From Saccharothrix sp. ALI-22-I (GTDB taxonomy: Bacteria; Actinomycetota; Actinomycetes; Mycobacteriales; Pseudonocardiaceae): a DNA stretch of 64,000 bases. The DNA is taken from contig NZ_MTQP01000068.1 in NCBI RefSeq assembly GCF_001984175.1, positions 1-64,000 of the forward strand. The letters run 5' to 3'. The notes beneath the pieces are model-generated. The model was not told where the DNA came from, made no database searches, and saw only the letters and a list, made by a program, of their open reading frames with translations. The position numbers and the translations under genes were made by a program. Positions 6,598 to 16,441 of this stretch are shown in pieces; within the stretch, counting starts at the first letter, position 1, and each line of letters opens with the position of its first letter.

Positions 6598-9306
6598 GTG
6601 TCCGCGTCTCGTGCTGCCCTACCGGTTTCACCGACCGCTTCCAGCGGTGTCGAAGTAGCTGCCGACCTGCACAAACAGGCCTATCGCGCGGCGTCGGCCG
6701 GCCGTCCGGCGGATGCCGTGACGTTGCTGCGCCGTGCGCTGGGTGCACTGCCGGTGACATCGCCGAACGTCGAGGCGACCACGGTCCGCATCCGGATTCT
6801 GATCACGCTGTCCTACGGCGAGGCGGAGACGGGTTCGGTCGAGCACGGCTTGGCGCACCTGGGGACGGCCGGTGAGCTGATCGCGACGCTGCCCGAGGGG
6901 CCGGACGCGGTGGGGTTGCGGGCGATCGTGAAGGACCAGCACGCCCTGATCCTGCACCGGGCCGGGCGGACCGCCGAGGCGATCGCGCTGTACGACGAGT
7001 CGGTGCGGCAGTTGGAGGACGGGCGGGCGTCGGGGGCGGTCGGCACGGCGACGTTGTCGACGGCGTTGATGAACCGCGGGTTGACCAACATCGCGTTCGG
7101 TCTGCCGGACGCGGCGGAGCGGGACATGCGCCGCACGATCGACCTGACCGAGGCCGATGAGCTGCCGTTGATGAAGGCGAAGGCGCTGGGGAACCTCGGC
7201 GACATCGCGCACCTGACCGGTGACGTGCCCCGGTCGTTGGCGTACCACGAGCAGGCCGAGCGGGTGTTCCGGTTGTTGGCGCCGGACCTGGTGGCGCGGA
7301 CGCAGATCGACCGGGCGCGGGTGATGCTGGCCGCGGGGTTGGCGGAGGAGGCGGCCAAGCACCTGGACGAGGCGCTGGTGGTGTTGCGGCGGCGTCGGGT
7401 GGGGCAGGACTTGGCGGAGGCCGAGTTGGCGCGGGCGGCCGCGGCGTTGTTGCGGGGTGATCCGGGGTCGGCGCGGGAGTTGGCGGAGCAGGCGCGGCGG
7501 CGGTTCCGGCGACGTGGCAGCACGTCGTGGGCGGAGTTGGCGGCGTTGATGCGGATGCGCGCCGACTTCGCTTCCGCCGGTGCCGAGTCCCACGGTGAGG
7601 TCGCGCCTGAGGCCGGCACGCTGTTCGTGCCCGCCCAATCACGCCCGGCCTCCCGATCACGCCCGGCCTCCCAACCGCGCCCGGCCTCGCTGCCCGCTGT
7701 TTCGAGGCGCACGCCGGCGGGTGCGACCCCGGCTCGGGCGGCACGGTTGGCGAAGCGGCTCAACGCCGTGGGGCTGACCGACGAGGCCGCCGTGGCGACG
7801 CTCCTCGCGGTGCGGATGGCGGTCCGCCGTGGTGACCCGACGGCCGCCCGCGCGTTGCTCGACCAGGTTCCGATGCCCGGCCCGATCGCGCCGATCGACC
7901 ACCGGATGCTGCTGCGGCTGTGCCGGGCCGAGTTGGCGGTGGCGGTGGGCGAGCCGGGGCTGGCGTTGCGCGAGGCCGAGGAGGGGTTGGCCGAGTTGGG
8001 CCGCGTCCGGGACCGGATGGGTGGCCTGGACCTGCTGTGCGGCACCGCCGTGCACGGGCGTGAGCTGGGTGAACTGGCCGTCGGGTTGGTGTTGGAGCAC
8101 AACGGTGACGCGGCGGCGACGTTCGACTGGCTGGAGCGGACGCGGGCGCAGGTGTACCGGTACGAGCCGTTGCCGGCGATCGACGACCCGGTGTTGGCGC
8201 GGCGGGTGGCGGAGTCGCGGTCGTTGTCGCGGGCGGTGCAGCAGGCGCGGTTGGACGGGCGGCCGGTGGTCGAGTTGGCGGCGCGGCTGGACGCGTTGCA
8301 GCGCGAGGTGGCGCGGCTCGGGTGGCACACGAGCGTGTGGGGTCGGCCGCGGCCGGTGTGCGGGGTGGCCGATGTGCGGGCCGCGTTGGGTGAGCGGGCG
8401 ATGGTGAGTTTCGTGGCGCACGGTGACGTGCTGTCGGCCGTGGTGCTGGTGGCGGGTGACGCGACGTTGGTGCGACTGGGGCGTGCGTCGGCGGTGTTCG
8501 AGTTGGTCCGGCAGTTGCACGCCGACGTGGACGTCCTCGCGCCCGACCACCTCGATCCGGTGTTGGCTTCGGCGGTGACGGCGTCGGCGGCGCTGCGGGC
8601 GGAGCGGTTGGACTCGGCTCTGGTCGGGCCGTTGGAGGGGTTGGTCGGCGGGCGTGAGTTGGTGGTCGTGCCGACCGGTGAGCTGTACGCGGTGCCGTGG
8701 AACGCCTTGCCGTCGCTGCACGGTCGGCCGGTCGTGGTCGCTCCTTCGGCGACGGCGTGGCTGAACGCGGTGTCGGCGCGGACGTCGGCGTCGCGGGTGG
8801 TGCTGGTGGGTGGGCCGGGCCTGCCGGAGGCGGTCGGCGAGGTGAGCGACCTGCGGGGCACGTACCCCGATGCGGTGATGGCGGAAGCGGTGGGTGACGT
8901 GCTGTCGGCGTTGGACGGCGCGCGTTTGGCGCACATCGCGGCGCACGGCGAGCACGTGGCCGACAACGCCCTGTTCTCCCGGCTGGAGTTGGCTGACGGT
9001 CCGCTGTTCGCGCACGAGACGGCCCGGCTGCGGAGGGCGCCGGAGCAGGTGGTCCTGGCGGCGTGTTCGTTGGCGTTGAGCCACATCCGGCCGGGTGACG
9101 AGGCCTTGGGTTTCGCTGGGGCGCTGCTGGCCAGCGGGTCGCGGACGGTGGTGGCGGCGGTGAACAAGGTGGGTGACCGGGCTGCCGCGATGACCATGGA
9201 GACGTTCCACAAGCTCCTGGCGGAGGGCAAATCGGCGTCCCACGCACTGGCCGAGGCGACCGCCGTCGACCCACTACGTCGCCCGTTCGTGTGCTTCGGC
9301 GCCTAA
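6598..9306 (+). CDS. TPR-repeat CHAT-domain (caspase-like) protease (902 aa)
   Basis: Large cytosolic protein. The N-terminal part (about residues 10-320) consists of TPR-like helical hairpins such as MKAKALGNLGDIAHLTGDV. A low-complexity Ser-Arg-Pro-Ala linker lies near residues 345-370, followed by a second helical region. The C-terminal CHAT peptidase has the expected dyad: His783 in HIAAHGEH and Cys823 in VVLAACSLA. CHAT is a clan CD protease fold that occurs in conflict and regulated-proteolysis systems. An alternative GTG at 6580 would add six residues; AGGA sits just before 6598, so the start is uncertain. It is the third gene of an ECF sigma / beta-sandwich / CHAT unit. Confidence 0.88.
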   Translation: MSASRAALPVSPTASSGVEVAADLHKQAYRAASAGRPADAVTLLRRALGALPVTSPNVEATTVRIRILITLSYGEAETGSVEHGLAHLGTAGELIATLPEGPDAVGLRAIVKDQHALILHRAGRTAEAIALYDESVRQLEDGRASGAVGTATLSTALMNRGLTNIAFGLPDAAERDMRRTIDLTEADELPLMKAKALGNLGDIAHLTGDVPRSLAYHEQAERVFRLLAPDLVARTQIDRARVMLAAGLAEEAAKHLDEALVVLRRRRVGQDLAEAELARAAAALLRGDPGSARELAEQARRRFRRRGSTSWAELAALMRMRADFASAGAESHGEVAPEAGTLFVPAQSRPASRSRPASQPRPASLPAVSRRTPAGATPARAARLAKRLNAVGLTDEAAVATLLAVRMAVRRGDPTAARALLDQVPMPGPIAPIDHRMLLRLCRAELAVAVGEPGLALREAEEGLAELGRVRDRMGGLDLLCGTAVHGRELGELAVGLVLEHNGDAAATFDWLERTRAQVYRYEPLPAIDDPVLARRVAESRSLSRAVQQARLDGRPVVELAARLDALQREVARLGWHTSVWGRPRPVCGVADVRAALGERAMVSFVAHGDVLSAVVLVAGDATLVRLGRASAVFELVRQLHADVDVLAPDHLDPVLASAVTASAALRAERLDSALVGPLEGLVGGRELVVVPTGELYAVPWNALPSLHGRPVVVAPSATAWLNAVSARTSASRVVLVGGPGLPEAVGEVSDLRGTYPDAVMAEAVGDVLSALDGARLAHIAAHGEHVADNALFSRLELADGPLFAHETARLRRAPEQVVLAACSLALSHIRPGDEALGFAGALLASGSRTVVAAVNKVGDRAAAMTMETFHKLLAEGKSASHALAEATAVDPLRRPFVCFGA
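7637..7690 (+). repeat. In-frame tandem repeat encoding the Ser-Arg-Pro-Ala linker of the CHAT protein
   Basis: Three near-identical copies of an approximately 18-bp unit (CACGCCCGGCCTCCC-like) encode repeated R-P-A-S motifs between the TPR region and the second half of the protein. Because the period is a multiple of three, copy-number change would alter linker length without breaking the frame. Confidence 0.6.
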
Positions 9307-9339
9307 CCCACCCGTGGCCCCGGCATCGGTCCGTGTCTG

Positions 9340-9666
9340 CTAATCCCACCCGTGGACGCTGACCGCCCCCTCGCTCCGCAACCCGATGCCCGCGTACCCC
9401 ATCAGGCCATCAGGCCATCAGGCCATCAGGCAGATCATCGAGCCCGAACCACCCCAAACCTGAAGATTCCTTATGTTCCCTCACGGCCGGCTCACCGCTC
9501 CACTCCCGCGCCTCGACCTTCCCGGCCGGCAGGTGCCACGCCCGTCGAACCGCGGATCGGGGTCACACCGACGGATCAACAACACCCGGCCGTCACGCAC
9601 GAGCATCACGTGCACGTCCACCAGATGCCGATGGACCCGCCCGCCGGTCACCTGCCCGTCAGCCAT
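9340..9666 (-). pseudogene. Decayed NUDIX hydrolase gene
   Basis: The first 43 codons from the ATG at 9666 read as a NUDIX N-terminus (LVDVHVMLVRDGRVLLIRR). One base is missing near 9540, so HLPAGKVEA continues in another frame. The NUDIX box itself is deleted: HLPAGKVEA is joined directly to REWSGEPAVRE, normally about 50 residues further on. A fourfold 8-bp tandem repeat at about 9402-9434 then shifts the frame before the C-terminal AGIGLRSEGAVSVHGWD and a TAG at 9342. The ATG overlaps the stop of the phosphodiesterase gene by one base, showing an ancestral operon. Not functional. Confidence 0.75.
9402..9434. repeat. 8-bp tandem repeat (ATCAGGCC) x4
   Basis: Four consecutive ATCAGGCC-type units lie inside the decayed NUDIX gene. 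Two units (or five) would keep the C-terminal frame open, while the four present close it, so slippage here is one cause of decay. Confidence 0.8.
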
Positions 9667-10445
9667 CAGAACGTGCCGATCAACGCACCCGCGTCGCTAA
9701 CCGGCACGGTGTGCGTGGCGAAACCGGACTCGGTGGCCACGTGCAGCAGGAACCCGGTCGGCTCGGCGAGGGCCCCGACCGGCTGGTCGGCGCGCAGGGT
9801 GAGCGACGTCTGGCGGTAGGTGCTGGGCGCGACGGACACCAAGGTCCCGGCGAACGGCACACTGATCGCACGGTGCACGTGACCTGCGAGAACGCGGGCC
9901 ACGTTGTGGTGGCGGGCGAGAACCGCACCCAGCGCGGGCCCGTTCTCCAGCCGCATCCCGTCGAGGAACGGGATACCCACCGCGACCGGCGGGTGGTGCA
10001 GGCACACGAAGGCGGGCACGTCGGGGCGCTGGGCGAGCACGTCGTCCAGCCAGGTCAGCTGCTCGTCGCCGAGCTGCCCGGCCGGGCCGTTCGGCCGCCA
10101 CGAGTCCAGGGCGACGACGGTGAAGCCCGGGTGCGCGACGGCGTAATGCGTGGACGTGCCGCCGCCGAGGAACGACGTGCCGCCGAACACTTCGAGCAGC
10201 GCCGCGGGATTGTCGTGGTTGCCGGCGGTCAGGTGGAGCGGCAGGGGGAACGCGCCGATGACCTCGCGCAGCTGGGCGTAGGCGTCGACTTGCCCGTACT
10301 CCGTCAGATCACCGGTGATCACCACGCAGTCGGGCCGCGGGTCCACAGCCAGGACCCGGCCCAGCGCGCGGCGCAGGGAGGCGGCTGGTTCAGCGGCCAG
10401 CGCGTCGGTCCGCAGGTGCGGGTCGCTCAGGTGCGCGATGAGCAC
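9666..10445 (-). CDS. Calcineurin-like metallophosphoesterase, CpdA/cyclic-nucleotide phosphodiesterase type (259 aa)
   Basis: A two-metal phosphoesterase of the class III cyclic-nucleotide phosphodiesterase / CpdA group. Metal-binding motifs appear in order: SDPH (about residues 8-11), GDLTEYG, TAGNHDN, LHHPP and AGHVHR. The GTG start at 10445 is preceded by GGAG and places the first motif at the very N-terminus, as in relatives; the longer upstream reading is low-complexity repeat. Cytosolic, no signal peptide. Cleavage of cAMP or a similar phosphodiester is the family expectation, but substrate specificity varies widely. Its stop is coupled to the ruined NUDIX gene. Confidence 0.85.
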   Translation of the reverse strand: MLIAHLSDPHLRTDALAAEPAASLRRALGRVLAVDPRPDCVVITGDLTEYGQVDAYAQLREVIGAFPLPLHLTAGNHDNPAALLEVFGGTSFLGGGTSTHYAVAHPGFTVVALDSWRPNGPAGQLGDEQLTWLDDVLAQRPDVPAFVCLHHPPVAVGIPFLDGMRLENGPALGAVLARHHNVARVLAGHVHRAISVPFAGTLVSVAPSTYRQTSLTLRADQPVGALAEPTGFLLHVATESGFATHTVPVSDAGALIGTF

Positions 10446-10778
10446 GTCGTCGGCTCCAGTCCTTGAGGGGCAAGTAGGCGGGCTGCGGTGACAGACGGCG
10501 GGACGGCGGGACGGTCGCGCGCGGACGGGCGGGCGGGTGGGTCGGGTCGGCGGTGGGCGGGTTGGGTGGCGAGCGGGGCGGGTTGGGTGGCGAGCGGAGT
10601 GGGTTGGGTGGCGAGCGGAGTGGGTTGGGCGGGTGGGTGTGGGTGGTTGGGCAGGTGGGGTGGTTCGGGATTCGGTCTGGTTTAACCGAGTGTCGGTAAC
10701 GGTGTTTCCGTACACATTTCGGTTGATCTCACTCGATCGTGTGGCCGCGGGCTGTTCGCCGCCCATGCTCGCACGGCG
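10446..10778. other. Non-coding stretch between phosphodiesterase and groEL2
   Basis: No convincing gene. It holds a G-rich tandem repeat (10553-10640), then a more AT-containing segment (10690-10740) that may carry the promoter of the leftward phosphodiesterase gene. The groEL2 terminator follows. Confidence 0.6.
10553..10640. repeat. Approximately 21-bp tandem repeat, about 3.5 copies
   Basis: Units resembling GGGTTGGGTGGCGAGCGGAG follow each other in direct orientation with few substitutions. The stretch is strongly G-biased on the plus strand and lies upstream of the leftward phosphodiesterase gene. Function unknown. Confidence 0.7.
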
Positions 10779-10815
10779 AAGGGCCCGGTTCGCCAGAGGC
10801 GAACCGGGCCCTTTC
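10779..10815 (-). terminator. Terminator of groEL2
   Basis: Long hairpin AAGGGCCCGGTTCGCC ... GGCGAACCGGGCCCTT with a 4-nt loop, ending in a T-run on the minus strand. It lies about 40 bp beyond the groEL2 stop. Confidence 0.85.
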
Positions 10816-10855
10816 GTGACTTCAACCGATCACACCGGTCAACGGACCTGGTGGA

Positions 10856-12478
<1,623 letters not shown>

Positions 12479-12623
12479 TGCGGTGTGTTCCTCCGCCTGA
12501 TTACGAATGGGGCCACTGCGGACTCGCGCCCACAGCGGAACACGGTGCTTCGGCCAGGACTCGGTGCCCGCGACGGACGACCTGCCCCCGGAGGGACCTG
12601 CCTCACCCGCCCCAGCCTGCGTG

Positions 12624-12650
12624 TTGGCACTCAGGTGGTCCGAGTGCCAA
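12624..12650. promoter_or_regulatory. CIRCE element 1 (HrcA operator) of groEL2
   Basis: TTGGCACTC, a 9-nt spacer, then GAGTGCCAA: the standard 9-9-9 layout of the CIRCE operator (consensus TTAGCACTC-N9-GAGTGCTAA). It is about 150 bp upstream of the groEL2 start on the leftward strand. Confidence 0.92.
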
Positions 12651-12658
12651 TAACGTGT

Positions 12659-12685
12659 TTAGCACTCGACCGGGGAGAGTGCAAG
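12659..12685. promoter_or_regulatory. CIRCE element 2 (HrcA operator) of groEL2
   Basis: TTAGCACTC, a 9-nt spacer, then GAGTGCAAG. The left arm is a perfect consensus match and the right arm has two mismatches. Only 8 bp separate it from the first CIRCE copy, so two HrcA dimers could bind side by side. Confidence 0.85.
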
Positions 12686-12694
12686 AAGAGCTGG

Positions 12695-13921
12695 TCAGCG
12701 GGAGGTGCGCACGGGCACGCTCGTGGGCAGCGGTTTGCTGCTCGTCGTGCCGCCTACCTCGATGGACTGGCTGGTGCCGGTCGAGCCGGGCTGGCGCGGA
12801 GGTTCGTCCTTCGGGGTGAGGATCACCACGAGGATGACGATCAGCACGATCGCCACCACGCCGGCGACGACGGGCGCGAACCACGCCGGCCGGGACTTGG
12901 CGGTGGTGGTGAACGCGCTGGCGCCGACCTGCGCCGGCGGCCGCAGCCGCACCGGTTCCTGGAGGAAACCCGGCTGCTGCTGCTGGTAGGGCGGCCGGTA
13001 CTGGCCCTGCTGCGCGGGCACGCCGCCGGTCTGCGGCCCCATCGGCACCGGGCCCGAGTCGGTGCGGCGGGGCGGCGGGGCGCTCTGGGGCGCGGCGGAC
13101 AGCGCGACGCGCGCCGCCGCGATCAGCTCGACGCACGACCCGTAACGCTGGGACGGGTCCTTGGACGTGCCCTTGCGCAGCACGTCGTCGATGGCCGGCG
13201 GCAACGCCACCATCGAGGTCAACGACGGGATCTCGGCGCCGAGGTGGCCCTGGATGACGTCCTGCACGGACCCCTGGAACGGCGGCCGCCCGGACAGGCA
13301 CGCGAACACCATGCACGCCAGCGCGTACTGGTCGGTGCGGCCGTCGAGCGGTTCGCCGCGCAGGTGCTCGGGCGCGGCGTAGGTGGGTGAGCCGAGGAAG
13401 TCGCCGGTGCGGGTGCGGTGCCCGGTGGCGCCGCGCCGGGTGAGGCCGAAGTCGGCCAGGTAGACGTGCTCGCCCGCGGCTTCCTTGGTGGTGACCAGCA
13501 CGTTGGCCGGTTTCACGTCGAGGTGGACCAGGCCCTTGCCGTGCAGCATGTCCAGCGCCTCGGCGACCTGGCCGAGCAGCGTGAGGGTGCGCGAGGGCGA
13601 GAGCGGGCCGTCCTTGATGTGGCCGGCCAGGTCCTGGCCGTCGACCAGCCGCATGGCGATGTAGAGCAGCCCGTCGACCTCGTCGAAGTCGTAGAGCGGC
13701 ACGATGTTGGCGTGGTCGATCGCCGAGGTGTTGCGGGCCTCGTCGACGAACCGCTCGCGGAACTCCGCGTCCGCGGTGAGGTGTTCGCCGATGACCTTCA
13801 GGGCGACCTTGCGACCGAGCCTGACGTCCGTGGCCTTGTAGGTCACGCTCATGCCACCGCGGCCGAGCACCCCGTCGATCCGGTAGTGGCCCAACCGTCG
13901 CCCGCTCAGGTCCTCCGACAC
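12695..13921 (-). CDS. Membrane-anchored Ser/Thr protein kinase, PknB-like (408 aa)
   Basis: Hanks-type kinase with a cytoplasmic N-terminal catalytic domain (about residues 10-270): glycine loop LGRGGMSVTY, ATP-binding Lys in VALKVI, catalytic loop HLDVKPANVLV (the usual HRD Arg is Leu), and DFGLTRRG. A Pro/Gln-rich linker is followed by one transmembrane helix (about residues 340-360) and a short external Ser/Thr tail. No PASTA repeats, so it is not a PknB orthologue in the strict sense. The GTG at 13921 is preferred because the earlier start at 13978 lies against the terminator of the next gene. It sits directly upstream of the groEL2 control region. Confidence 0.9.
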   Translation of the reverse strand: MSEDLSGRRLGHYRIDGVLGRGGMSVTYKATDVRLGRKVALKVIGEHLTADAEFRERFVDEARNTSAIDHANIVPLYDFDEVDGLLYIAMRLVDGQDLAGHIKDGPLSPSRTLTLLGQVAEALDMLHGKGLVHLDVKPANVLVTTKEAAGEHVYLADFGLTRRGATGHRTRTGDFLGSPTYAAPEHLRGEPLDGRTDQYALACMVFACLSGRPPFQGSVQDVIQGHLGAEIPSLTSMVALPPAIDDVLRKGTSKDPSQRYGSCVELIAAARVALSAAPQSAPPPRRTDSGPVPMGPQTGGVPAQQGQYRPPYQQQQPGFLQEPVRLRPPAQVGASAFTTTAKSRPAWFAPVVAGVVAIVLIVILVVILTPKDEPPRQPGSTGTSQSIEVGGTTSSKPLPTSVPVRTSR

Positions 13922-14002
13922 GCGGGGAAGCCTAACGTCCCCGTACAGCGGCTTGCGCCGGGTTCCCGGCAATCTCACAGCGGGACGCGCGTGGGGAAAG
14001 CG

Positions 14003-14030
14003 GCCCGACCCGCCGCGCGGCGGGTCGGGC
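14003..14030 (-). terminator. Terminator of the cold-shock gene
   Basis: Perfect 13-bp stem GCCCGACCCGCCG / CGGCGGGTCGGGC with a minimal loop, 6 bp beyond the stop of the cold-shock gene on the leftward strand. Confidence 0.75.
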
Positions 14031-14035
14031 GGAGG

Positions 14036-14242
14036 TCACGATGCCTTCCGGACGTCCGATGCCTGGCTGCGGCCGTCGCGGCCCGCCTGGATCTCGAACT
14101 CCACGCGGTCACCCTCGGCCAGCGTGCGGAAGCCTTCCATCTGGATCGCCGAGTAGTGCACGAAGACATCCGGCCCGCCGTCGGCGGCGATGAAGCCGTA
14201 CCCCTTCTCCGAGTTGAACCACTTGACCGTGCCGACAGCCAA
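14036..14242 (-). CDS. Cold-shock protein, CspA family (68 aa)
   Basis: Single OB-fold, single-stranded nucleic-acid-binding protein. Both RNA-binding motifs are present: KGYGFIA (RNP1) and VFVHYSAI (RNP2), preceded by the hallmark GTVKWFNSEKG. The TTG at 14242 is chosen because the protein then begins at the conserved AVGTVKWF and AAAGGAGG lies 5 nt upstream; earlier starts add residues not found in the family. Monocistronic, with its own terminator. Acts as an RNA chaperone in the cytosol. Confidence 0.93.
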   Translation of the reverse strand: MAVGTVKWFNSEKGYGFIAADGGPDVFVHYSAIQMEGFRTLAEGDRVEFEIQAGRDGRSQASDVRKAS

Positions 14243-14333
14243 GACGTCCTCCTTTGAGAAATACCCTGAGCAAACCGCCACGCTAGAGGCACGAAGGGGT
14301 TCGCCGATACCTCCTTATGGAGTCATGCGCACG

Positions 14334-14978
14334 TCACGAACGGGCGCTGAATCCGTTGTCGCGCAACCAACTGACAAGTCCGCGCGGGCTGCGGGTCCGG
14401 GTGAGCACGAGGCCGGGACCGGCGAAGTCGAGGACGAGTCCTTCGCCGTTGCGCACGGATTGCGGCGCGTCCGGGGAAACGGCGCGCAATCGGGACTGGA
14501 CGGTGTCGGCGAACGCGACGACGTGCCCGCCGCTGACCGTGACCAGCTCGCCCGGGTCGAGGGTGACCACGTCGAGGGTGCCGTAGCAGCTGAGCACGAC
14601 GGAGCCGGTGCCGAAGGCGTAGGTGAGGAAGCCGTTGTCGCCGCCGTGGAGGGTGCGCACGGGCGGCGCGGTGGGGTCCAGGTGGGCGGTGGCGGCGCAG
14701 GCCAGCCAGCTGTTGCGGCTGACGCACCAGCCGGTCTTGCCGTCGAGTTCGAGCACGTGCAGGTCGCCGGGCAGGGGCGGGGCGACGTCCACCCAGCCGC
14801 CTTCGGGGCCGGCGGTGCACAGCGCGGCGGCGACGCCGGGTGCCTTGGTCTTGTGGTCGACGCCGATGCCGTAGCTGGTCGCGAGCACGGAAGAGCGCTC
14901 GACCACCACCGGTTCACCGGGTGCCAGGACGAGTCGGGCCACCCCGAACGTGGGGGTATGACGTGTCCGGACCTGCAA
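14334..14978 (-). CDS. AIM24 family protein (214 aa)
   Basis: Beta-helical protein of the AIM24 / TIGR00266 family, named after a mitochondrial protein; the bacterial function is not established. The start of the fold, VRTRHTPTFGVARLVLAPGEPV, and the later GSVVLSCYGTLDVVTLDPGELVTVSGG with VAFADTVQSRL fit the family. The TTG at 14978 has GGGGAAAG just upstream and leaves room for a promoter before the divergent moeA gene. An ATG at 15020 would give 14 more residues but leave only 12 bp between the two genes. Confidence 0.8.
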   Translation of the reverse strand: MQVRTRHTPTFGVARLVLAPGEPVVVERSSVLATSYGIGVDHKTKAPGVAAALCTAGPEGGWVDVAPPLPGDLHVLELDGKTGWCVSRNSWLACAATAHLDPTAPPVRTLHGGDNGFLTYAFGTGSVVLSCYGTLDVVTLDPGELVTVSGGHVVAFADTVQSRLRAVSPDAPQSVRNGEGLVLDFAGPGLVLTRTRSPRGLVSWLRDNGFSARS

Positions 14979-15032
14979 CTTTCCCCCTGTCGTGATCAGC
15001 CGGTTGGGGCAGTCTGCCATGGGCGCGGCAGG

Positions 15033-16265
15033 ATGGTGGGCGTGTCGAACACGCTGAGCCGAGTCGCTGATCACAAGGCCCGTGTCGCCGGGCTCGTCGG
15101 ACTGATGCCGGTGGCGGAGCTGCCGGTGGCCGGCCGAAAAGACGAAGAGCACTGCCTGGGCCTGGTGCTGGCGGCGGACGTGGTCGCGTCGGTGCCGTTG
15201 CCGCCGTTCGACAACTCGGCGATGGACGGTTACGCGGTGCGCGCCGCGGACGTGGCGTCGGTGCCGGTGGAGTTGCCGGTGACCGAGGACATCCCGGCCG
15301 GGCGGACGTCGCTGGCCCCGTTGGAGCCCGGTACCGCGCACCGGATCATGACCGGCGCGCCGATGCCGCCGGGTGCGGACGCCGTGGTGCAGGTGGAGTG
15401 GACGGACGGCGGCACGTCGGTGGTGCGGGTCGACCGCGGGGTGGCGGTCGGCGCGAACGTGCGGCGGATGGCGGACGACGTGGCCGTCGGCACGACGGTG
15501 CTGCGCGCCGGTGCCGTCCTCGGTCCGGCACAGCTGGGGTTGGCGGCCGCACTGGGGTTCAGCTCACTGCCGGTCCGGCGCCGGCCGCGGGTGCTGGTGC
15601 TGTCCACCGGGTCGGAGCTGGTGGGGCCCGGTGTGGCGTTGGAGCCGGGGCAGATCTACGAGTCCAACGGCGTGATGCTGGCCGCGGCGGTGCGCGAGGC
15701 GGGCGGCGAGGCGGAACTGCTGCGGTTCGTGCCGGACGACGTGGACGAGTTCCACGCGGCGATCGCGCCCCGGCTGGCGTCGGTCGACCTGCTGCTCACC
15801 TCCGGCGGGGTGAGCGCGGGGGCGTACGAGGTGGTGAAGGACGCGTTCACCGGCCGTGGCGTGGAGTTCATGAAGGTCGCGATGCAGCCGGGCGGGCCGC
15901 AGGGCGCGGGGCGTTACCAGGGTGTGGCGGTGGCGACGCTGCCCGGGAACCCGGTGAGCGCGCAGGTGTCGTTCGAGGTGTTCATCCGGCCCGCGCTGCG
16001 GGCCGCCATGGGCTTCACCAACGTGGAACGGCCGACGGCCGTCGCGCGGTTGAGCGCGCCGATCAGCTCGCCGGCGGGACGCACGCAGTTCCGGCGCGGC
16101 GCTTACGACCCGGCTTCGGGACAGGTGGTGACGCCGGTGGGCGGGCCGGGATCGCACCTGCTGTCGGCGTTGGCGATCAGCAACTGCCTGATCGAGGTGC
16201 CCGAGGACGTCACGGAGCTGGCGGCGGGGACCGCGGTGGCGGTGCGCCTGCTGCACGGAGAGTAG
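15033..16265 (+). CDS. moeA: Molybdopterin molybdenumtransferase MoeA (410 aa)
   Basis: Inserts molybdate into adenylylated molybdopterin to make molybdenum cofactor. The domains are typical: PFDNSAMDGYAVRA near residue 55, the MPT-binding-like domain with STGSELV and TSGGVSAG, PGGPQGAGR (usually PGKP), and GNPVSAQVSFE. Gly replaces the common Lys in the PGKP motif, a variation seen in some actinobacterial paralogues. Start alternatives GTG 15036 and 15042 are close by. It heads the moeA-psd-pssA-ATPase order that matches Rv0438c-Rv0435c, so it is probably the MoeA2-type paralogue. Confidence 0.93.
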   Translation: MVGVSNTLSRVADHKARVAGLVGLMPVAELPVAGRKDEEHCLGLVLAADVVASVPLPPFDNSAMDGYAVRAADVASVPVELPVTEDIPAGRTSLAPLEPGTAHRIMTGAPMPPGADAVVQVEWTDGGTSVVRVDRGVAVGANVRRMADDVAVGTTVLRAGAVLGPAQLGLAAALGFSSLPVRRRPRVLVLSTGSELVGPGVALEPGQIYESNGVMLAAAVREAGGEAELLRFVPDDVDEFHAAIAPRLASVDLLLTSGGVSAGAYEVVKDAFTGRGVEFMKVAMQPGGPQGAGRYQGVAVATLPGNPVSAQVSFEVFIRPALRAAMGFTNVERPTAVARLSAPISSPAGRTQFRRGAYDPASGQVVTPVGGPGSHLLSALAISNCLIEVPEDVTELAAGTAVAVRLLHGE

Positions 16266-16273
16266 TTTGGGGT

Positions 16274-16303
16274 TGACACTCCGCCGTTCATCACGGAGTG
16301 TCA
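16274..16303 (+). terminator. Inverted repeat after moeA, probable terminator
   Basis: TGACACTCCG (16274-16283) pairs perfectly with CGGAGTGTCA (16294-16303) around a 10-nt loop, starting 9 bp after the moeA stop. There is no U-run. An operator for psd is an alternative reading. Confidence 0.5.
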
Positions 16304-16441
16304 CCCGGATTACACTCGCGGCAATCCTCGTTCCGATCGGTCCGTGCGTTCGTCGGGGGACGCACGGGCAGGTCGGACAAGGGCCGGCGGCGCCGCGTAG
16401 CGTGTGGCGCGCCGGAAGCACCGCCCTGACACGGAAGAGCC

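Noticed and set aside
7580..7777. Short plus-strand open frame overlapping the CHAT gene linker
   Set aside because: A second reading of an internal tandem repeat; the main frame is continuous through it.
14190..15032. Extended N-terminus of MoeA reading back into the AIM24 region
   Set aside because: The upstream part is antisense to AIM24 and has no MoeA similarity; the family N-terminus begins at about 15033-15042.
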